Under the pieces are notes generated by a model. The model was not told the origin of the DNA. It did not search any database and saw nothing but the letters and a program-made list of their open reading frames with translations. A DNA stretch of 64,000 bases from GCA-2731375 sp002731375 (GTDB lineage Bacteria > Pseudomonadota > Alphaproteobacteria > GCA-2731375). Positions 27,233 through 35,453 of the stretch are shown piece after piece. Positions within the stretch are counted from its first letter, which is position 1, and every line of letters begins with the position of its first letter. The stretch is from assembly GCA_030752605.1 (NCBI GenBank), contig JASMDX010000014.1:15130-79129 (forward strand). The letters are read 5' to 3'. The translations under genes were made by a program, and so were the position numbers.

Positions 27233-27254
27233 GCTCAAGCCTCCATGCTTGAGC
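27233..27254 (+). terminator. Hairpin behind the cold-shock gene
   Basis: GCTCAAGC (27233-27240) pairs perfectly with GCTTGAGC (27247-27254) over a 6-base loop, 15 bases after the csp stop. No long T run follows (GTTAGAGTT), so it may be an RNA-stabilising or weak termination hairpin. Confidence 0.45.
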
Positions 27255-27345
27255 GTTAGAGTTCGACCGTTATAAGTTAAGACGCGTATTTGCAGGCATG
27301 GCAGCGTAGACGGTTGTGCCGACAGTACGGACCGAGGGATCGGCG

Positions 27346-27373
27346 GACCGGAAAGTAGTTATACTTTCCGGTC
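27346..27373. repeat. Perfect 12-bp inverted repeat
   Basis: GACCGGAAAGTA (27346-27357) and its exact complement TACTTTCCGGTC (27362-27373) flank a 4-base loop GTTA. A CTTTTT run follows 9 bases later (27381-27386). It lies 127 bases after the cold-shock stop and 111 bases before the small basic gene. It could be a terminator with a displaced T run or a protein-binding site. Confidence 0.55.
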
Positions 27374-27483
27374 GTGCCTCGCTTTTTGGGCGCCACCAAT
27401 CCGGCGTCCCGTATCCTGGAACCAGGATTGCCATGGGATGTAGTTTAGCGTCCGGTCGTGGCATCCAAACACAGGCGGATATC

Positions 27484-27642
27484 ATGGCGCGAAAACCCAA
27501 CTATAATTTCGAACGCCAGGAGCGGGATCGCCGCAAGGCGGAAAAAAAGGCCGCCAAGGCAGCCGCCAAGGCCGAAAAGGCCGAGTTGGCGAAAGCCGAA
27601 CGTAACGGCATCGCGCTCGACGAGACGCCGGAGCAGGAATAA
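27484..27642 (+). CDS. Small basic Lys/Ala-rich protein
   Basis: A 52-aa product starting MARKPNYNFERQERDRRKAE and continuing with several Lys-Ala-Ala-Lys repeats, ending ALDETPEQE. It is strongly basic in the middle and predicted to be one long helix. Short proteins with the same MARKPNYxFERxERxRxKAxKKA beginning are widespread in alphaproteobacteria, but I know of no established function; nucleic-acid binding is a guess from charge. No strong ribosome site is seen (GGCGG about 8 bases upstream). Confidence 0.7.
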   Translation: MARKPNYNFERQERDRRKAEKKAAKAAAKAEKAELAKAERNGIALDETPEQE

Positions 27643-27767
27643 CGCTCGATAGGGGGAAATAGCCGGTCACGTCGGCGGCATCAATCGCCGACCATTTACC
27701 TCGCATACTAGCTGGCATGTAGCCCATCCTCCAGGTCCCGCGCGAGAAGCGGTTTACCGCGTGATAA

Positions 27768-28649
27768 TCAGCCCAGCCCCAATGTTTCCCGCGCCTCGGC
27801 TGGGCTTTGCACCCTGCCGCCCAGGCTTTCCACGATGGTCACGGCGCGTTCGACAAGCTGCGCGTTGGAGGCGAAAACGCCCCGGTCCAGATACAGGTTA
27901 TCTTCCAGCCCAACGCGGACATGACCGCCCAGTAACATGGCCTGCGCCACCATGGGCATCTGCATGGGCCCAAGGCCAAAGCCGGCCCAGATAGCACCGT
28001 CGGGCAGATTGTCGACCATGGCCTTCATGGTCTGGGTATTGGCCTCCGCCCCATAGGGCACACCGAGGCAAAGCTGGTATAGCGGTGGTGGATCGAGCAA
28101 GCCTTCGCTCATCATCTGTTTAACGAACCAGAGGTGGCCGAAGTCGAATATCTCTACTTCGGGCTTAACGCTCGCATCCTGGATACCCTTGGCCATGACA
28201 CGCAGCATATCAACTGTATTGGTCATGACGTAGTTGCCTTCGCCGAAATTCATTGAACCGCAATCCAGAGTACATATCTCCGGCTTCAACTCGGCCACAT
28301 GTTCCAAACGGGTCTCCGCGTTGGCCATGTCGGTGGCGTTGCCCAACTGCATGGGATCTTCGGGTGGGCCGAAATAAACATCGCCGCCCATGCCCGTGGT
28401 CAGATTAAGCACCACATCCGTATCGCTGTCACGTATCCGTTCAACCAGTTCCCGGTATAGTGCGGAGTCGCGGCTGCCCTCGCCGGTTTTGGGGTCGCGC
28501 ACATGCAGATGCACCACCGCCGCCCCCGCCTTTGCCGCCTCGATGGCGGAGGCCGCGATCTGTTTCGGGGTGACCGGAATATCAGGATGTTTGCCCACCG
28601 TATCGGCGGCACCGGTGACGGCGCAGGTGATAATGACATTTCGGTTCAT
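27768..28649 (-). CDS. Beta-keto acid cleavage enzyme (BKACE, DUF849 family)
   Basis: A 293-aa zinc-dependent TIM-barrel enzyme of the 3-keto-5-aminohexanoate cleavage family. It starts NVIITCAVTGAADTVGKHP and carries AAVVHLHVRDPKTGEGSRD near residue 43 (zinc His-x-His), VVLNLTTGMGGD near 80 and ICTLDCGSMNFGEGNYVMTN near 135. GHVRVGLEDNLYLDRGVFAS follows near 230 and holds the catalytic region. Members cleave a beta-keto acid with acetyl-CoA, giving acetoacetate and a new CoA ester. The neighbouring SDR could supply the keto acid by oxidising a beta-hydroxy acid, as in carnitine-type breakdown. GAAGGA precedes the start. It is last in the MarR-SDR-BKACE operon. Confidence 0.92.
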   Translation of the reverse strand: MNRNVIITCAVTGAADTVGKHPDIPVTPKQIAASAIEAAKAGAAVVHLHVRDPKTGEGSRDSALYRELVERIRDSDTDVVLNLTTGMGGDVYFGPPEDPMQLGNATDMANAETRLEHVAELKPEICTLDCGSMNFGEGNYVMTNTVDMLRVMAKGIQDASVKPEVEIFDFGHLWFVKQMMSEGLLDPPPLYQLCLGVPYGAEANTQTMKAMVDNLPDGAIWAGFGLGPMQMPMVAQAMLLGGHVRVGLEDNLYLDRGVFASNAQLVERAVTIVESLGGRVQSPAEARETLGLG

Positions 28650-28663
28650 AACAATGATCCTTC

Positions 28664-29452
28664 TCAGTATGGCCCGCCCAGGGTTTCCGTGTGCCCATCA
28701 AGGGGGATCACCTGTCCGCTGACCTTGGCGCCGGCATCGGAGGCCAGGAACAACGTCATCGAGGCCACTTCATCAGCTGATACAAACGTACGCAACGACG
28801 AGGTACGGTAATAGTCCTCACGGATTTGGTCTGGCGTTACCCCTCTGGCGTCCGCCTCCGCCTTGATCACCCGGTCTAGACGCTCGCCCTCCACCGAGCC
28901 GGGCGCGATGGCGTTGACGCGGATGCCAAACACGCCAGCCTCCATGGCCAGGCTCTTGGTCAGTCCCACCACGGCCCATTTCGAGGCCGCGTAGGGCGAG
29001 CGCATGGGAAAGCCAAGAATGCCGGCACTCGAGGCCATGTTGATGATACAGCCCGAACCCTGGGCCTTCATCAAAGGCAAGGCCTGGCGTGCGCACAGAA
29101 AGCCACCGTCTACATTGACGGAAAGGCAACGGCGCCATTCCGCCGCCGAGAGGTCTTCGAGATAGCCCGCCGGCCCCGCGATACCCGCGTTGTTGACCAG
29201 AACATCGAGACCGCCCAGCTTGTCTCGCACGGTCTTGAACAGCGCAGCTACATCCGCCTCATCGGCCACGTCGGCGGCAACGGCGGTGATTTCGGGCGCT
29301 TCGGACGCCAGGGCATCCAGCGACCCCGCATCGATATCACAGACCGCGACCTTGGCGCCCTGGCGTAGGAAAGCCTCAGCCATGGCGCGTCCAATACCAC
29401 TGCCGGCAGCGGTTATCAGAACACGTTTGTCCAATAACCCGGCTGGTATCAT
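28664..29452 (-). CDS. SDR-family NAD(P)-dependent dehydrogenase
   Basis: This 262-aa classical short-chain dehydrogenase has the cofactor motif TAAGSGIGRAMAEAF near residue 16, CDIDAGSLDAL (Asp after strand 2, suggesting NAD), VNNAGIAG near 88, catalytic Ser in INMASSAGIL near 138, and YAASKWAVVGLTKSLA near 154 holding Tyr and Lys. It ends GQVIPLDGHTETLGGPY. It probably oxidises a beta-hydroxy acid to feed the cleavage enzyme encoded 14 bases downstream. Its start overlaps the stop of the MarR gene by four bases, showing one operon. Confidence 0.92.
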   Translation of the reverse strand: MIPAGLLDKRVLITAAGSGIGRAMAEAFLRQGAKVAVCDIDAGSLDALASEAPEITAVAADVADEADVAALFKTVRDKLGGLDVLVNNAGIAGPAGYLEDLSAAEWRRCLSVNVDGGFLCARQALPLMKAQGSGCIINMASSAGILGFPMRSPYAASKWAVVGLTKSLAMEAGVFGIRVNAIAPGSVEGERLDRVIKAEADARGVTPDQIREDYYRTSSLRTFVSADEVASMTLFLASDAGAKVSGQVIPLDGHTETLGGPY

Positions 29453-29916
29453 GACGGGCCGCCAATACGCGACAGCAGTTCAATCAGTTGCGCCTGTTCC
29501 GCCGCATTCAAATTCTTGGCGATGCGCGTCTCGTGCGCCACCACCAGGTCGCGGGCCTGATGCAGCAGGGCCCGCCCCTGCTCCGTCAGATGCAATGCAT
29601 AGGACCTGCGGTCACTGGGCGCCGGCTTCCGGTCGACCAGGCCGCGCCCTTCCAGGCGGTCGATTACCGCGACCACGGTCGAGCGGTCAATCCCCAGGGC
29701 ATTGCCCAGACGGGTCTGGTTCAGCCCCGAATTCGCCTCTATCAAGACCAGAACACCAAATTGTCCCGGCGTGATGTCACAGCCCTTTAGGCTTTCGGTA
29801 AAATTCTGAAACGCCGCCGCCTGGGCCTTACGCAGGTTATAGCCGATTAGACCGGGCAGCAGGTCGTAATCAAAATCCTCGGCACCCTGATCTGGGCTAT
29901 TCTTGGCAATAATCAT
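29449..29916 (-). CDS. MarR-family transcriptional regulator
   Basis: A 155-aa winged-helix regulator. The core DNA-binding part runs from DITPGQFGVLVLIEANSG through NQTRLGNALGIDRSTVVAVI and DRLEGRGLVDRKPAPSDRRS, the last being the wing with its typical Asp-Arg-Arg. MarR proteins usually repress their own operon and a divergent one and are released by aromatic acids. Here it heads the SDR-BKACE operon and faces the gentisate operon, so both are candidate targets. Confidence 0.92.
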   Translation of the reverse strand: MIIAKNSPDQGAEDFDYDLLPGLIGYNLRKAQAAAFQNFTESLKGCDITPGQFGVLVLIEANSGLNQTRLGNALGIDRSTVVAVIDRLEGRGLVDRKPAPSDRRSYALHLTEQGRALLHQARDLVVAHETRIAKNLNAAEQAQLIELLSRIGGPS

Positions 29917-30187
29917 GTTAAGCAGAAGCTAGGCCACTTCGCCGATTGGAGAAAGGGAATTTGTGCTTTAGATTGGCCCAGTCGGGCGGAAAACGGGGAT
30001 AAACGGAATTGGGAGCTTTCAGCATGGGATACCAAGCAGGAGAAAAGCGGTACAAGTCAGCGGCAACGAGACTTTCTTGGGCGCCGCGCTTGACGCCGGC
30101 ATTGATTACCCGTTTGGCCGTCAATCGAGCAATTGCGCCGCTTGCAAAGAGCAACTGCTGTCTGGAGCTTGATGAAGCAGAAAATTT
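29917..30187. promoter_or_regulatory. Divergent control region between MarR-SDR-BKACE and gentisate operons
   Basis: These 271 bases lie between the starts of the MarR gene and gentisate dioxygenase and must contain both promoters and any MarR operator. I did not find a convincing long palindrome; TTGC-N5-GCAA near 30144 is the best short dyad but weak. The plus-strand reading frame here (30009-30191) has no protein-like character. Confidence 0.4.
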
Positions 30188-31231
30188 ATGAGCAAGAACG
30201 AGCAAATCAAAGGCGAAAGGCAGGCCTATTACGACCGCATCACGCCGTCCAATCTGACACCGTTGTGGGAGGTCTTCGCCGATCTGGTAACGCCGGAGCC
30301 AAAGGTTCAGGCGGCCGCGGCGATCTGGCATTACGACGATATCCGCTCCTTCATTCTGGAATCGGGGGGCTTGATCACGGCCAAGGAAGCCGTGCGCCGG
30401 GTGCTGATCCTGGAAAACCCCAATCTTCGCGGCCAATCCAAGATCACCAATACGCTGTATGCGGGCCTGCAACTGATTCTGCCTGATGAAGTCGCCCCGG
30501 CCCATCGCCACAGCCAATCCGCGCTGCGTTTTATTGTCGAAGGTACAGGCGCCTATACGGCGGTCGAGGGTGAGAAAACCATCATGCGGCCTGGCGATTT
30601 CGTCACCACGCCGTCCTGGGCCTGGCACGACCATGGCAATGACAGCAACGAACCCATGGTCTGGCTGGACGGCCTGGATATTCCCATCATCAATTTCTTT
30701 GACACCTCGTTCGCCGAAGAACTGGACCAGGACAGCCAGTCGCTGTCACGCCCTCCCGGCGACAGCCAGGCCCGTTATGGCGCGGGTCTGTTGCCCATGG
30801 GCTATGAAAACGTTTCGCCGACCTCGCCAGTTTTCAATTATCCTTACGAGCGCACCCGCGAGGCCTTGGAACAGATGCGCAAGGCAGAGGAATGGGACCC
30901 CTGTCATGGCCTGAAAATGCGCTACGTCAATCCCGTTACCGGTGACTATGCCATGCCGACCATGGCGACCTTCATGCAGCTGATCCCCGCCGGCCTAGCC
31001 ACCGCGCCCTATAAATCCACTGACGGCATGGTCTACAGCGTAGCCGAAGGCACGGGCAAGACATATGCCAACGGCCAGGAACTATCCTGGGGCCCACGCG
31101 ATACTTTTGTCATTCCCAGCTGGTGTGCACACCATCATGTGGTCGATGGAGACGCGGTGCTGTTCAGTTTTTCAGACCGTCCGATCCAAGAAAAACTTGG
31201 CCTTTGGCGGCAAGACCGCGGCAATCACTAG
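30188..31231 (+). CDS. Gentisate 1,2-dioxygenase
   Basis: This 347-aa bicupin Fe(II) enzyme cleaves gentisate (2,5-dihydroxybenzoate) to maleylpyruvate. The N-terminal cupin has the iron ligands in APAHRHSQSALRFIVEGTGA near residue 104 and TTPSWAWHDHGND near 140. The C-terminal cupin is at YSVAEGTGKTYANGQELSWG and IPSWCAHHHVVDGDAVLF near 310. The conserved VLILENPNLRG, INFFDTSFAEEL and KMRYVNPVTGD segments are those of gentisate dioxygenase. Length is standard. It is the first gene of the operon with the unknown 199-aa gene (11 bases later) and fumarylpyruvate hydrolase. The maleylpyruvate isomerase is not seen. Confidence 0.93.
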   Translation: MSKNEQIKGERQAYYDRITPSNLTPLWEVFADLVTPEPKVQAAAAIWHYDDIRSFILESGGLITAKEAVRRVLILENPNLRGQSKITNTLYAGLQLILPDEVAPAHRHSQSALRFIVEGTGAYTAVEGEKTIMRPGDFVTTPSWAWHDHGNDSNEPMVWLDGLDIPIINFFDTSFAEELDQDSQSLSRPPGDSQARYGAGLLPMGYENVSPTSPVFNYPYERTREALEQMRKAEEWDPCHGLKMRYVNPVTGDYAMPTMATFMQLIPAGLATAPYKSTDGMVYSVAEGTGKTYANGQELSWGPRDTFVIPSWCAHHHVVDGDAVLFSFSDRPIQEKLGLWRQDRGNH

Positions 31232-31242
31232 GGTTTGAGTAA

Positions 31243-31842
31243 ATGGCAGGAAACGAGTACGAATTTCTCGACGAAGCAGAACTGAGCGACTTTCCCGGCT
31301 TGATGGCGGTCTCTCAATTCGTCCGCATGCTGGGACAAGCACCTTGGTTCGGCGGTTTGGGCGCCGAATTGGATGGCCGCGAGGAACTGCTAGCGGAGGA
31401 TTATCTCCTCGCCCTGGGTTTCCCCGATGCTCGCATCGCACCAATTTTGGATTGGGAGGAAGCCGCCGCCGCCGCTGCCAATCCGGACTGGAACACTGAA
31501 TGGTGGGAGGCGGAGGAGCAGGTCCGCGTCGCCCTGGTGACGGAAGCCTGCCAGCGCGCCGATGAGGAAACCGTCATGGTCGCCCTGACCCATTTGCAGA
31601 ACCAATCGGTTGAGGCGGTATTGGAGCCGGCGGAACTGGCGGCAGAGGCGGGCGGTGTCGATGACCCGGAACTGATCCGCGCCGCCGTGGGCGCCGGGGC
31701 CCAGGCAATCTATCAGGCGGCATTGTTATTGGCGGCGGAGCATGAGGACGACGAACATCATGTCTTTGCCTTAAAATACCGGCTTTTCGAATCCGGCCGC
31801 TGGCCCATCGGCGTGGTCGGCAACAGTTTCCACATTTTTTAA
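31243..31842 (+). CDS. Acidic alpha-helical protein of unknown function in the gentisate operon
   Basis: The 199-aa product is strongly acidic and almost wholly helical, with Ala/Glu-rich segments such as DWEEAAAAAANPDWNTEWW and HLQNQSVEAVLEPAELAAEA. There is no signal peptide or membrane helix, no cysteine-rich motif, and none of the thiol-binding features of maleylpyruvate isomerases. Its end (LKYRLFESGRWPIGVVGNSF) looks structured and conserved. I do not recognise the family. Its position, 11 bases after gentisate dioxygenase and 32 bases before the next pathway enzyme, suggests a role in gentisate use, but this is inference only. Confidence 0.75.
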   Translation: MAGNEYEFLDEAELSDFPGLMAVSQFVRMLGQAPWFGGLGAELDGREELLAEDYLLALGFPDARIAPILDWEEAAAAAANPDWNTEWWEAEEQVRVALVTEACQRADEETVMVALTHLQNQSVEAVLEPAELAAEAGGVDDPELIRAAVGAGAQAIYQAALLLAAEHEDDEHHVFALKYRLFESGRWPIGVVGNSFHIF

Positions 31843-31874
31843 ACACATACCTCAGTGACGAACAGGAGCTTCCC

Positions 31875-32567
31875 ATGGCCTTTGCCATAACCCCCGCACC
31901 ACAAGCCACCGTCCCCGTCGAGGGCGGTGATCCCTTCCCCGTGCGCCGTATCTACTGCGTTGGCCGCAACTACGCCGCCCATGCCCGCGAGATGGGCCAT
32001 GATCCGGACCGGGAGCCGCCGTTTTTCTTCATGAAGCCGGCGGATGCGGTTACCATGGACGGCAACAATATCGACTATCCCCCGGCGACCTCGGATCTGC
32101 ATCATGAGATCGAGCTGGTGGTGGCCCTCTCCAAGGGCGGCGCGGATATTCCGGAGGACCAGGCTCTTGATCATGTTTTCGGCTACACTGTGGGCTTGGA
32201 CATGACCCGGCGCGACCTGCAAGGCCAGGCCAAGGAGAAAGGCCGGCCCTGGGATACCGGCAAGGGGTTCGACAACGGTGCGCCCGTGGGCGCCCTGCGC
32301 ACGGTGGCCGAAGTGGGCCATCCCACGGATGCCCGCATCTGGGTCAACGTCAATGGCGAAAAGCGGCAAGAGGGCAATATCAACCAGATGATCTGGAATG
32401 TGGCCGAGACGATCGCCTATCTTTCCGGCCTGTTTGAATTGCAGTCCGGCGACCTGATCATGACCGGCACACCTGACGGCGTTGCCGCCGTGGGCCCCGG
32501 CGACCGCCTTGAAGGCGGCGTGGAGGGCATCGCCACCTTGTCCATTGCCTATAACCCGAAACCCTAG
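31875..32567 (+). CDS. Fumarylpyruvate hydrolase (fumarylacetoacetate hydrolase family)
   Basis: A 230-aa FAH-fold enzyme. RRIYCVGRNYAAHAREMG near residue 25, PPFFFMKPADAV, the metal-site HHEIELVVAL near 76 and FGYTVGLDMTRRDLQ near 103 are present. MTGTPDGVAAVGPGDRLEGG near 197 is the usual C-terminal motif. In the gentisate pathway the hydrolase converts fumarylpyruvate to fumarate and pyruvate, and the gene order with gentisate dioxygenase supports that assignment over other FAH reactions. The start is preceded by GGAGC. Confidence 0.9.
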   Translation: MAFAITPAPQATVPVEGGDPFPVRRIYCVGRNYAAHAREMGHDPDREPPFFFMKPADAVTMDGNNIDYPPATSDLHHEIELVVALSKGGADIPEDQALDHVFGYTVGLDMTRRDLQGQAKEKGRPWDTGKGFDNGAPVGALRTVAEVGHPTDARIWVNVNGEKRQEGNINQMIWNVAETIAYLSGLFELQSGDLIMTGTPDGVAAVGPGDRLEGGVEGIATLSIAYNPKP

Positions 32568-32579
32568 GACCGCGCGGAA

Positions 32580-33383
32580 ATGAAAATCTCTATCGCCACC
32601 TGGAACGTCAATTCCGTCCGGGCCCATATCGCCACGATCGAACAATTCCTGGCGGCGCGACAACCGGACGTGTTGTGCCTGCAGGAGATCAAGGTCACCA
32701 ACGAACTGTTCCCCCTGGAACTGTTCGAGGCTCATGGCTATGTGCATCACGCCCTGCACGGGCAAAAGGCCTACCACGGCGTCGCCATCTTCGCCAAAGC
32801 GGCGCTGCCGTTGGGGAAAGTGACGCGCAAGCACTGGTGTAATATCGAACAGTCGCGGCACCTCTATTGCACCCTGCCGGGCGAGGTGGAGCTGCATAAT
32901 TTCTATGTTCCCGCCGGCGGTGACAAGCCGGATGTGGAGAAAAATGACAAATTCCGCCACAAGCTGGATTTCATGACCGACGTCTCGGCCTGGTTCAAGC
33001 GCCGCAAACGCAAGAAAAACCGCTTTGTTCTGGTCGGCGATCTAAACGTCGCACCGCTGGAAACGGATGTGTGGCACCATAAGCAGCTGGTGCGCGTGGT
33101 CAGCCACACGCCGATCGAGGTCGAGCATATGGACGCCTGGTATGCCTCCCACGACTGGGTCGATGCGGTCCGCCATTTCGTGCCTGAGGACGAGCATATT
33201 TATTCCTGGTGGAGCTACCGCGCCCGCGACTGGAGCAGCGCCGACAAGGGTCGCCGTTTGGATCATGTCTGGGTCACCCCGACCCTGGCGCCGGGTCTGC
33301 TCAGCGCCGAAATTCTAAGATCGGCGCGCGGTTACGAGCCGGCCTCGGACCACGCCCCGGTGATCGTGGAGCTGAAGATCTAA
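32580..33383 (+). CDS. xthA: Exodeoxyribonuclease III (AP endonuclease)
   Basis: A 267-aa EEP-family nuclease that removes abasic sites and 3' blocks in base-excision repair. Metal and catalytic motifs: WNVNSVRAH at residue 8, LCLQEIKV near 38 (Glu), NFYVPAGGD near 107, LVGDLNVAP near 150, and ASDHAPVIVEL at the end (catalytic His). The DNA-intercalating WWSYRARDW segment is present. It begins 12 bases after the hydrolase stop, so it may be cotranscribed with the gentisate genes, though the functions are unrelated. Confidence 0.94.
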   Translation: MKISIATWNVNSVRAHIATIEQFLAARQPDVLCLQEIKVTNELFPLELFEAHGYVHHALHGQKAYHGVAIFAKAALPLGKVTRKHWCNIEQSRHLYCTLPGEVELHNFYVPAGGDKPDVEKNDKFRHKLDFMTDVSAWFKRRKRKKNRFVLVGDLNVAPLETDVWHHKQLVRVVSHTPIEVEHMDAWYASHDWVDAVRHFVPEDEHIYSWWSYRARDWSSADKGRRLDHVWVTPTLAPGLLSAEILRSARGYEPASDHAPVIVELKI

Positions 33384-33485
33384 ATTTCAAGCCAGTCCCA
33401 CGGCAAGACGGATTAAACCACTGCGGTTGCCTCGTTCAAGGCACGGCACATTCCAGGCACTGGCGATTTCTACTTTGCTGTGTGA

Positions 33486-34015
33486 ATGACAACGCAAATC
33501 ACCAACCCCGAGCTCTTTATACTCCGCCGGCTGAAAATTCCGGACGCCGCGGACTATCGGGCGCTGCGGCTGGAAGACTTAAGAATCAATCCGGAAGCAT
33601 TCGGCGCCTCCTTCGAGGATAAAGCAGACAAGCCGTTGCAATGGTTCGAGGAACGCCTAAAAAATGGCATAATTTTCGGCGGCTTCACCAAGGATAGCCA
33701 ATTGGCTAGAGCAGCCGGTTTGCTGGTGCTAAGCACCGTGAAACTGGCGCACAAGGCCATGCTTCGGGGCGTATTCGTAGGCCAGAAGTCCGCCGACAAG
33801 GTTTGGCAGGATCGTTGGCGACGCGCGCCATTGTCCAAGCTAAAAGCATTGTCGAGGAGGTCACGCTAACGGTCCTTGCCTCCAACAAAACAGCCATCAG
33901 ATTGTATGAAGATCTTGGATTCGAGGTCTATGGCCTGGAACGGCGGGCCTTGAAAGTTGGTTACGACTACCACGATCAATTGCTGATAGCGCTATCGTTG
34001 ATAGAGCGCGGATAG
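33486..34015 (+). pseudogene. GNAT N-acetyltransferase, frameshifted
   Basis: The first frame starts at ATG 33486 and reads FILRRLKIPDAADYRALRLE, then a conserved middle part to VKLAHKAMLRGVFVGQKSAD near 33797. The next frame then continues with LAGSLATRAIVQAKSIVEEV, TLTVLASNKTAIRLYEDLGF and EVYGLERRALKVG to the stop at 34015, which is the normal second half of a GNAT enzyme (acetyl-CoA loop, then the NxxAxxLYExxGF motif). One missing G in the GG run near 33800 would join them into a protein of about 176 aa. This could be real inactivation or a base-calling error in a G run. Confidence 0.7.
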
Positions 34016-34164
34016 AACCACCGCCCACCACTGAAATTAGTATCGGTTATCCGTCGTCTAGGAGCCTGTCGCAGCCAATCTAACCCATTTGACCGTCCCT
34101 CCAGAGCCCGTGGGCAGGTGCATAGCACCGCCAAATGAATCAGATTAGCCGCGACATAGCAGTG

Positions 34165-35388
34165 TTAAAGCGCCTCGCCCCGGATCAGCTTGGGCAGATC
34201 GCCGGTCATGGCGGCGGCATGGCGTTCAAGGAACCGTTTGGCGGGACCGATCCTGTTGACAATACTCAGGCCCAGGACACGGGCCAGGCGCACCGGCGTG
34301 ATGTCATTGGAGAACAGACGCACCAGGCCATCAGTCATCATCAACATGGTCAGGGCATCAAAACGGCGCCATTGCTGGTAACGGCGCAATGCCTCTCCGC
34401 CACCCAGATCCAGGCCCAGGCGGGCATCATCGGCCAGCACCTCCGCCAGGGCGGCGACGTCGCGCAGGCCCAGGTTAAGGCCCTGACCGGCGACGGGGTG
34501 CATGCCATGGGCCGCATCCCCGATCAGAGCCAGGCGGGTATCGATATATCGTTCAGCGTTTTGCAGACCGAGCGGATAGCTCCAACGCGGCGCATCGCAT
34601 TCGATCCGGCCCCAATGATCCCCCGCCCTGGCCATGATCTCGCCGTTGAAGGCATCGTCGTCAAGGGCCAGTAGCGACGGTACATCATCGCCCTTTTCGG
34701 TCCAAATCAGGGCCGAGCGGTTGCCCCGCATGGGCAGCAATGCAAAAGGCCCGGCGGGCAGAAACAATTCCGCCGCGATACCGCCATGACCGACTTCATG
34801 GCGCACCGTGGTGACGATGGCCGTCTGATCATAGCACCAGCTCAAACAACGGATACCGGCGTCCTCGCGCAGCTGGGAATTACGTCCCTCCGCCCCGACC
34901 GCCAAAGCCGCCCGGATCACCCGGCCATCGGTCAGTTCAGCCCGTACGCCGACTTGATCCCGCTCCACCATGCTGACGTTAGCGGGAGCAATCAGCCTGA
35001 CATCACTGACCTGGGCCAAGGCCTTATGCAGGGCAAGGCGGATATAGCTGTTCTCCACCGTGAAGCCAAAGGGGCGGTCACCAACCTCGCGGTGATCAAA
35101 ATGTAGAAATAGCGGCGCGCCATTGTCGGCGACGCGGATCTCATCAATCGGTGCGGCATGATCCGCCATATGCTCCCAGGCGCCAACTTGTCCGAACAAA
35201 GCTGCCGAGCCATAGGACAGCGTCGAGACACGACCATCATGATCCATCGCCGTCAGCGTCTCCAGCGGTTGGCGCTCCACCACCACCGAGCCCAAACCGG
35301 CGCCGGCCAGCGCCAAGGCTTGGCTCAACCCGATCATGCCGCCGCCAACGATCAGGACATCCGTTTCAATTTGTTTCTTAGTCGCCAT
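34165..35388 (-). CDS. UbiH/UbiF/VisC-family FAD hydroxylase (ubiquinone biosynthesis)
   Basis: This product of about 407 aa is an FAD aromatic hydroxylase of the UbiH/COQ6 group, which hydroxylates the ubiquinone ring at the inner membrane. The dinucleotide site is VLIVGGGMIGLSQALALAGA near residue 10, the DG segment is VGAEGRNSQLREDAGI near 150, and the second FAD site is RLALIGDAAHGMHPVAGQGL near 280, followed by NLGLRDVAALAEVL, all typical. ATG 35388 (MATKKQIETDVLIVGG) is chosen; the longer frame to 35433 adds an unlike leader. Which ring carbon it hydroxylates cannot be told. It diverges from the amidase gene with 65 bases between. Confidence 0.9.
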   Translation of the reverse strand: MATKKQIETDVLIVGGGMIGLSQALALAGAGLGSVVVERQPLETLTAMDHDGRVSTLSYGSAALFGQVGAWEHMADHAAPIDEIRVADNGAPLFLHFDHREVGDRPFGFTVENSYIRLALHKALAQVSDVRLIAPANVSMVERDQVGVRAELTDGRVIRAALAVGAEGRNSQLREDAGIRCLSWCYDQTAIVTTVRHEVGHGGIAAELFLPAGPFALLPMRGNRSALIWTEKGDDVPSLLALDDDAFNGEIMARAGDHWGRIECDAPRWSYPLGLQNAERYIDTRLALIGDAAHGMHPVAGQGLNLGLRDVAALAEVLADDARLGLDLGGGEALRRYQQWRRFDALTMLMMTDGLVRLFSNDITPVRLARVLGLSIVNRIGPAKRFLERHAAAMTGDLPKLIRGEAL

Positions 35389-35453
35389 GACCACCACGTA
35401 TCGCGCCATGCAAGGTCGTTGTCCAGCCTCCATTCACCATATAACCTATCACA

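Noticed and set aside
31839..32960. Antisense frame of 373 aa across the fumarylpyruvate hydrolase and xthA genes
   Set aside because: Both sense genes have clear catalytic motifs; the antisense product shows no domain and crosses two genes.
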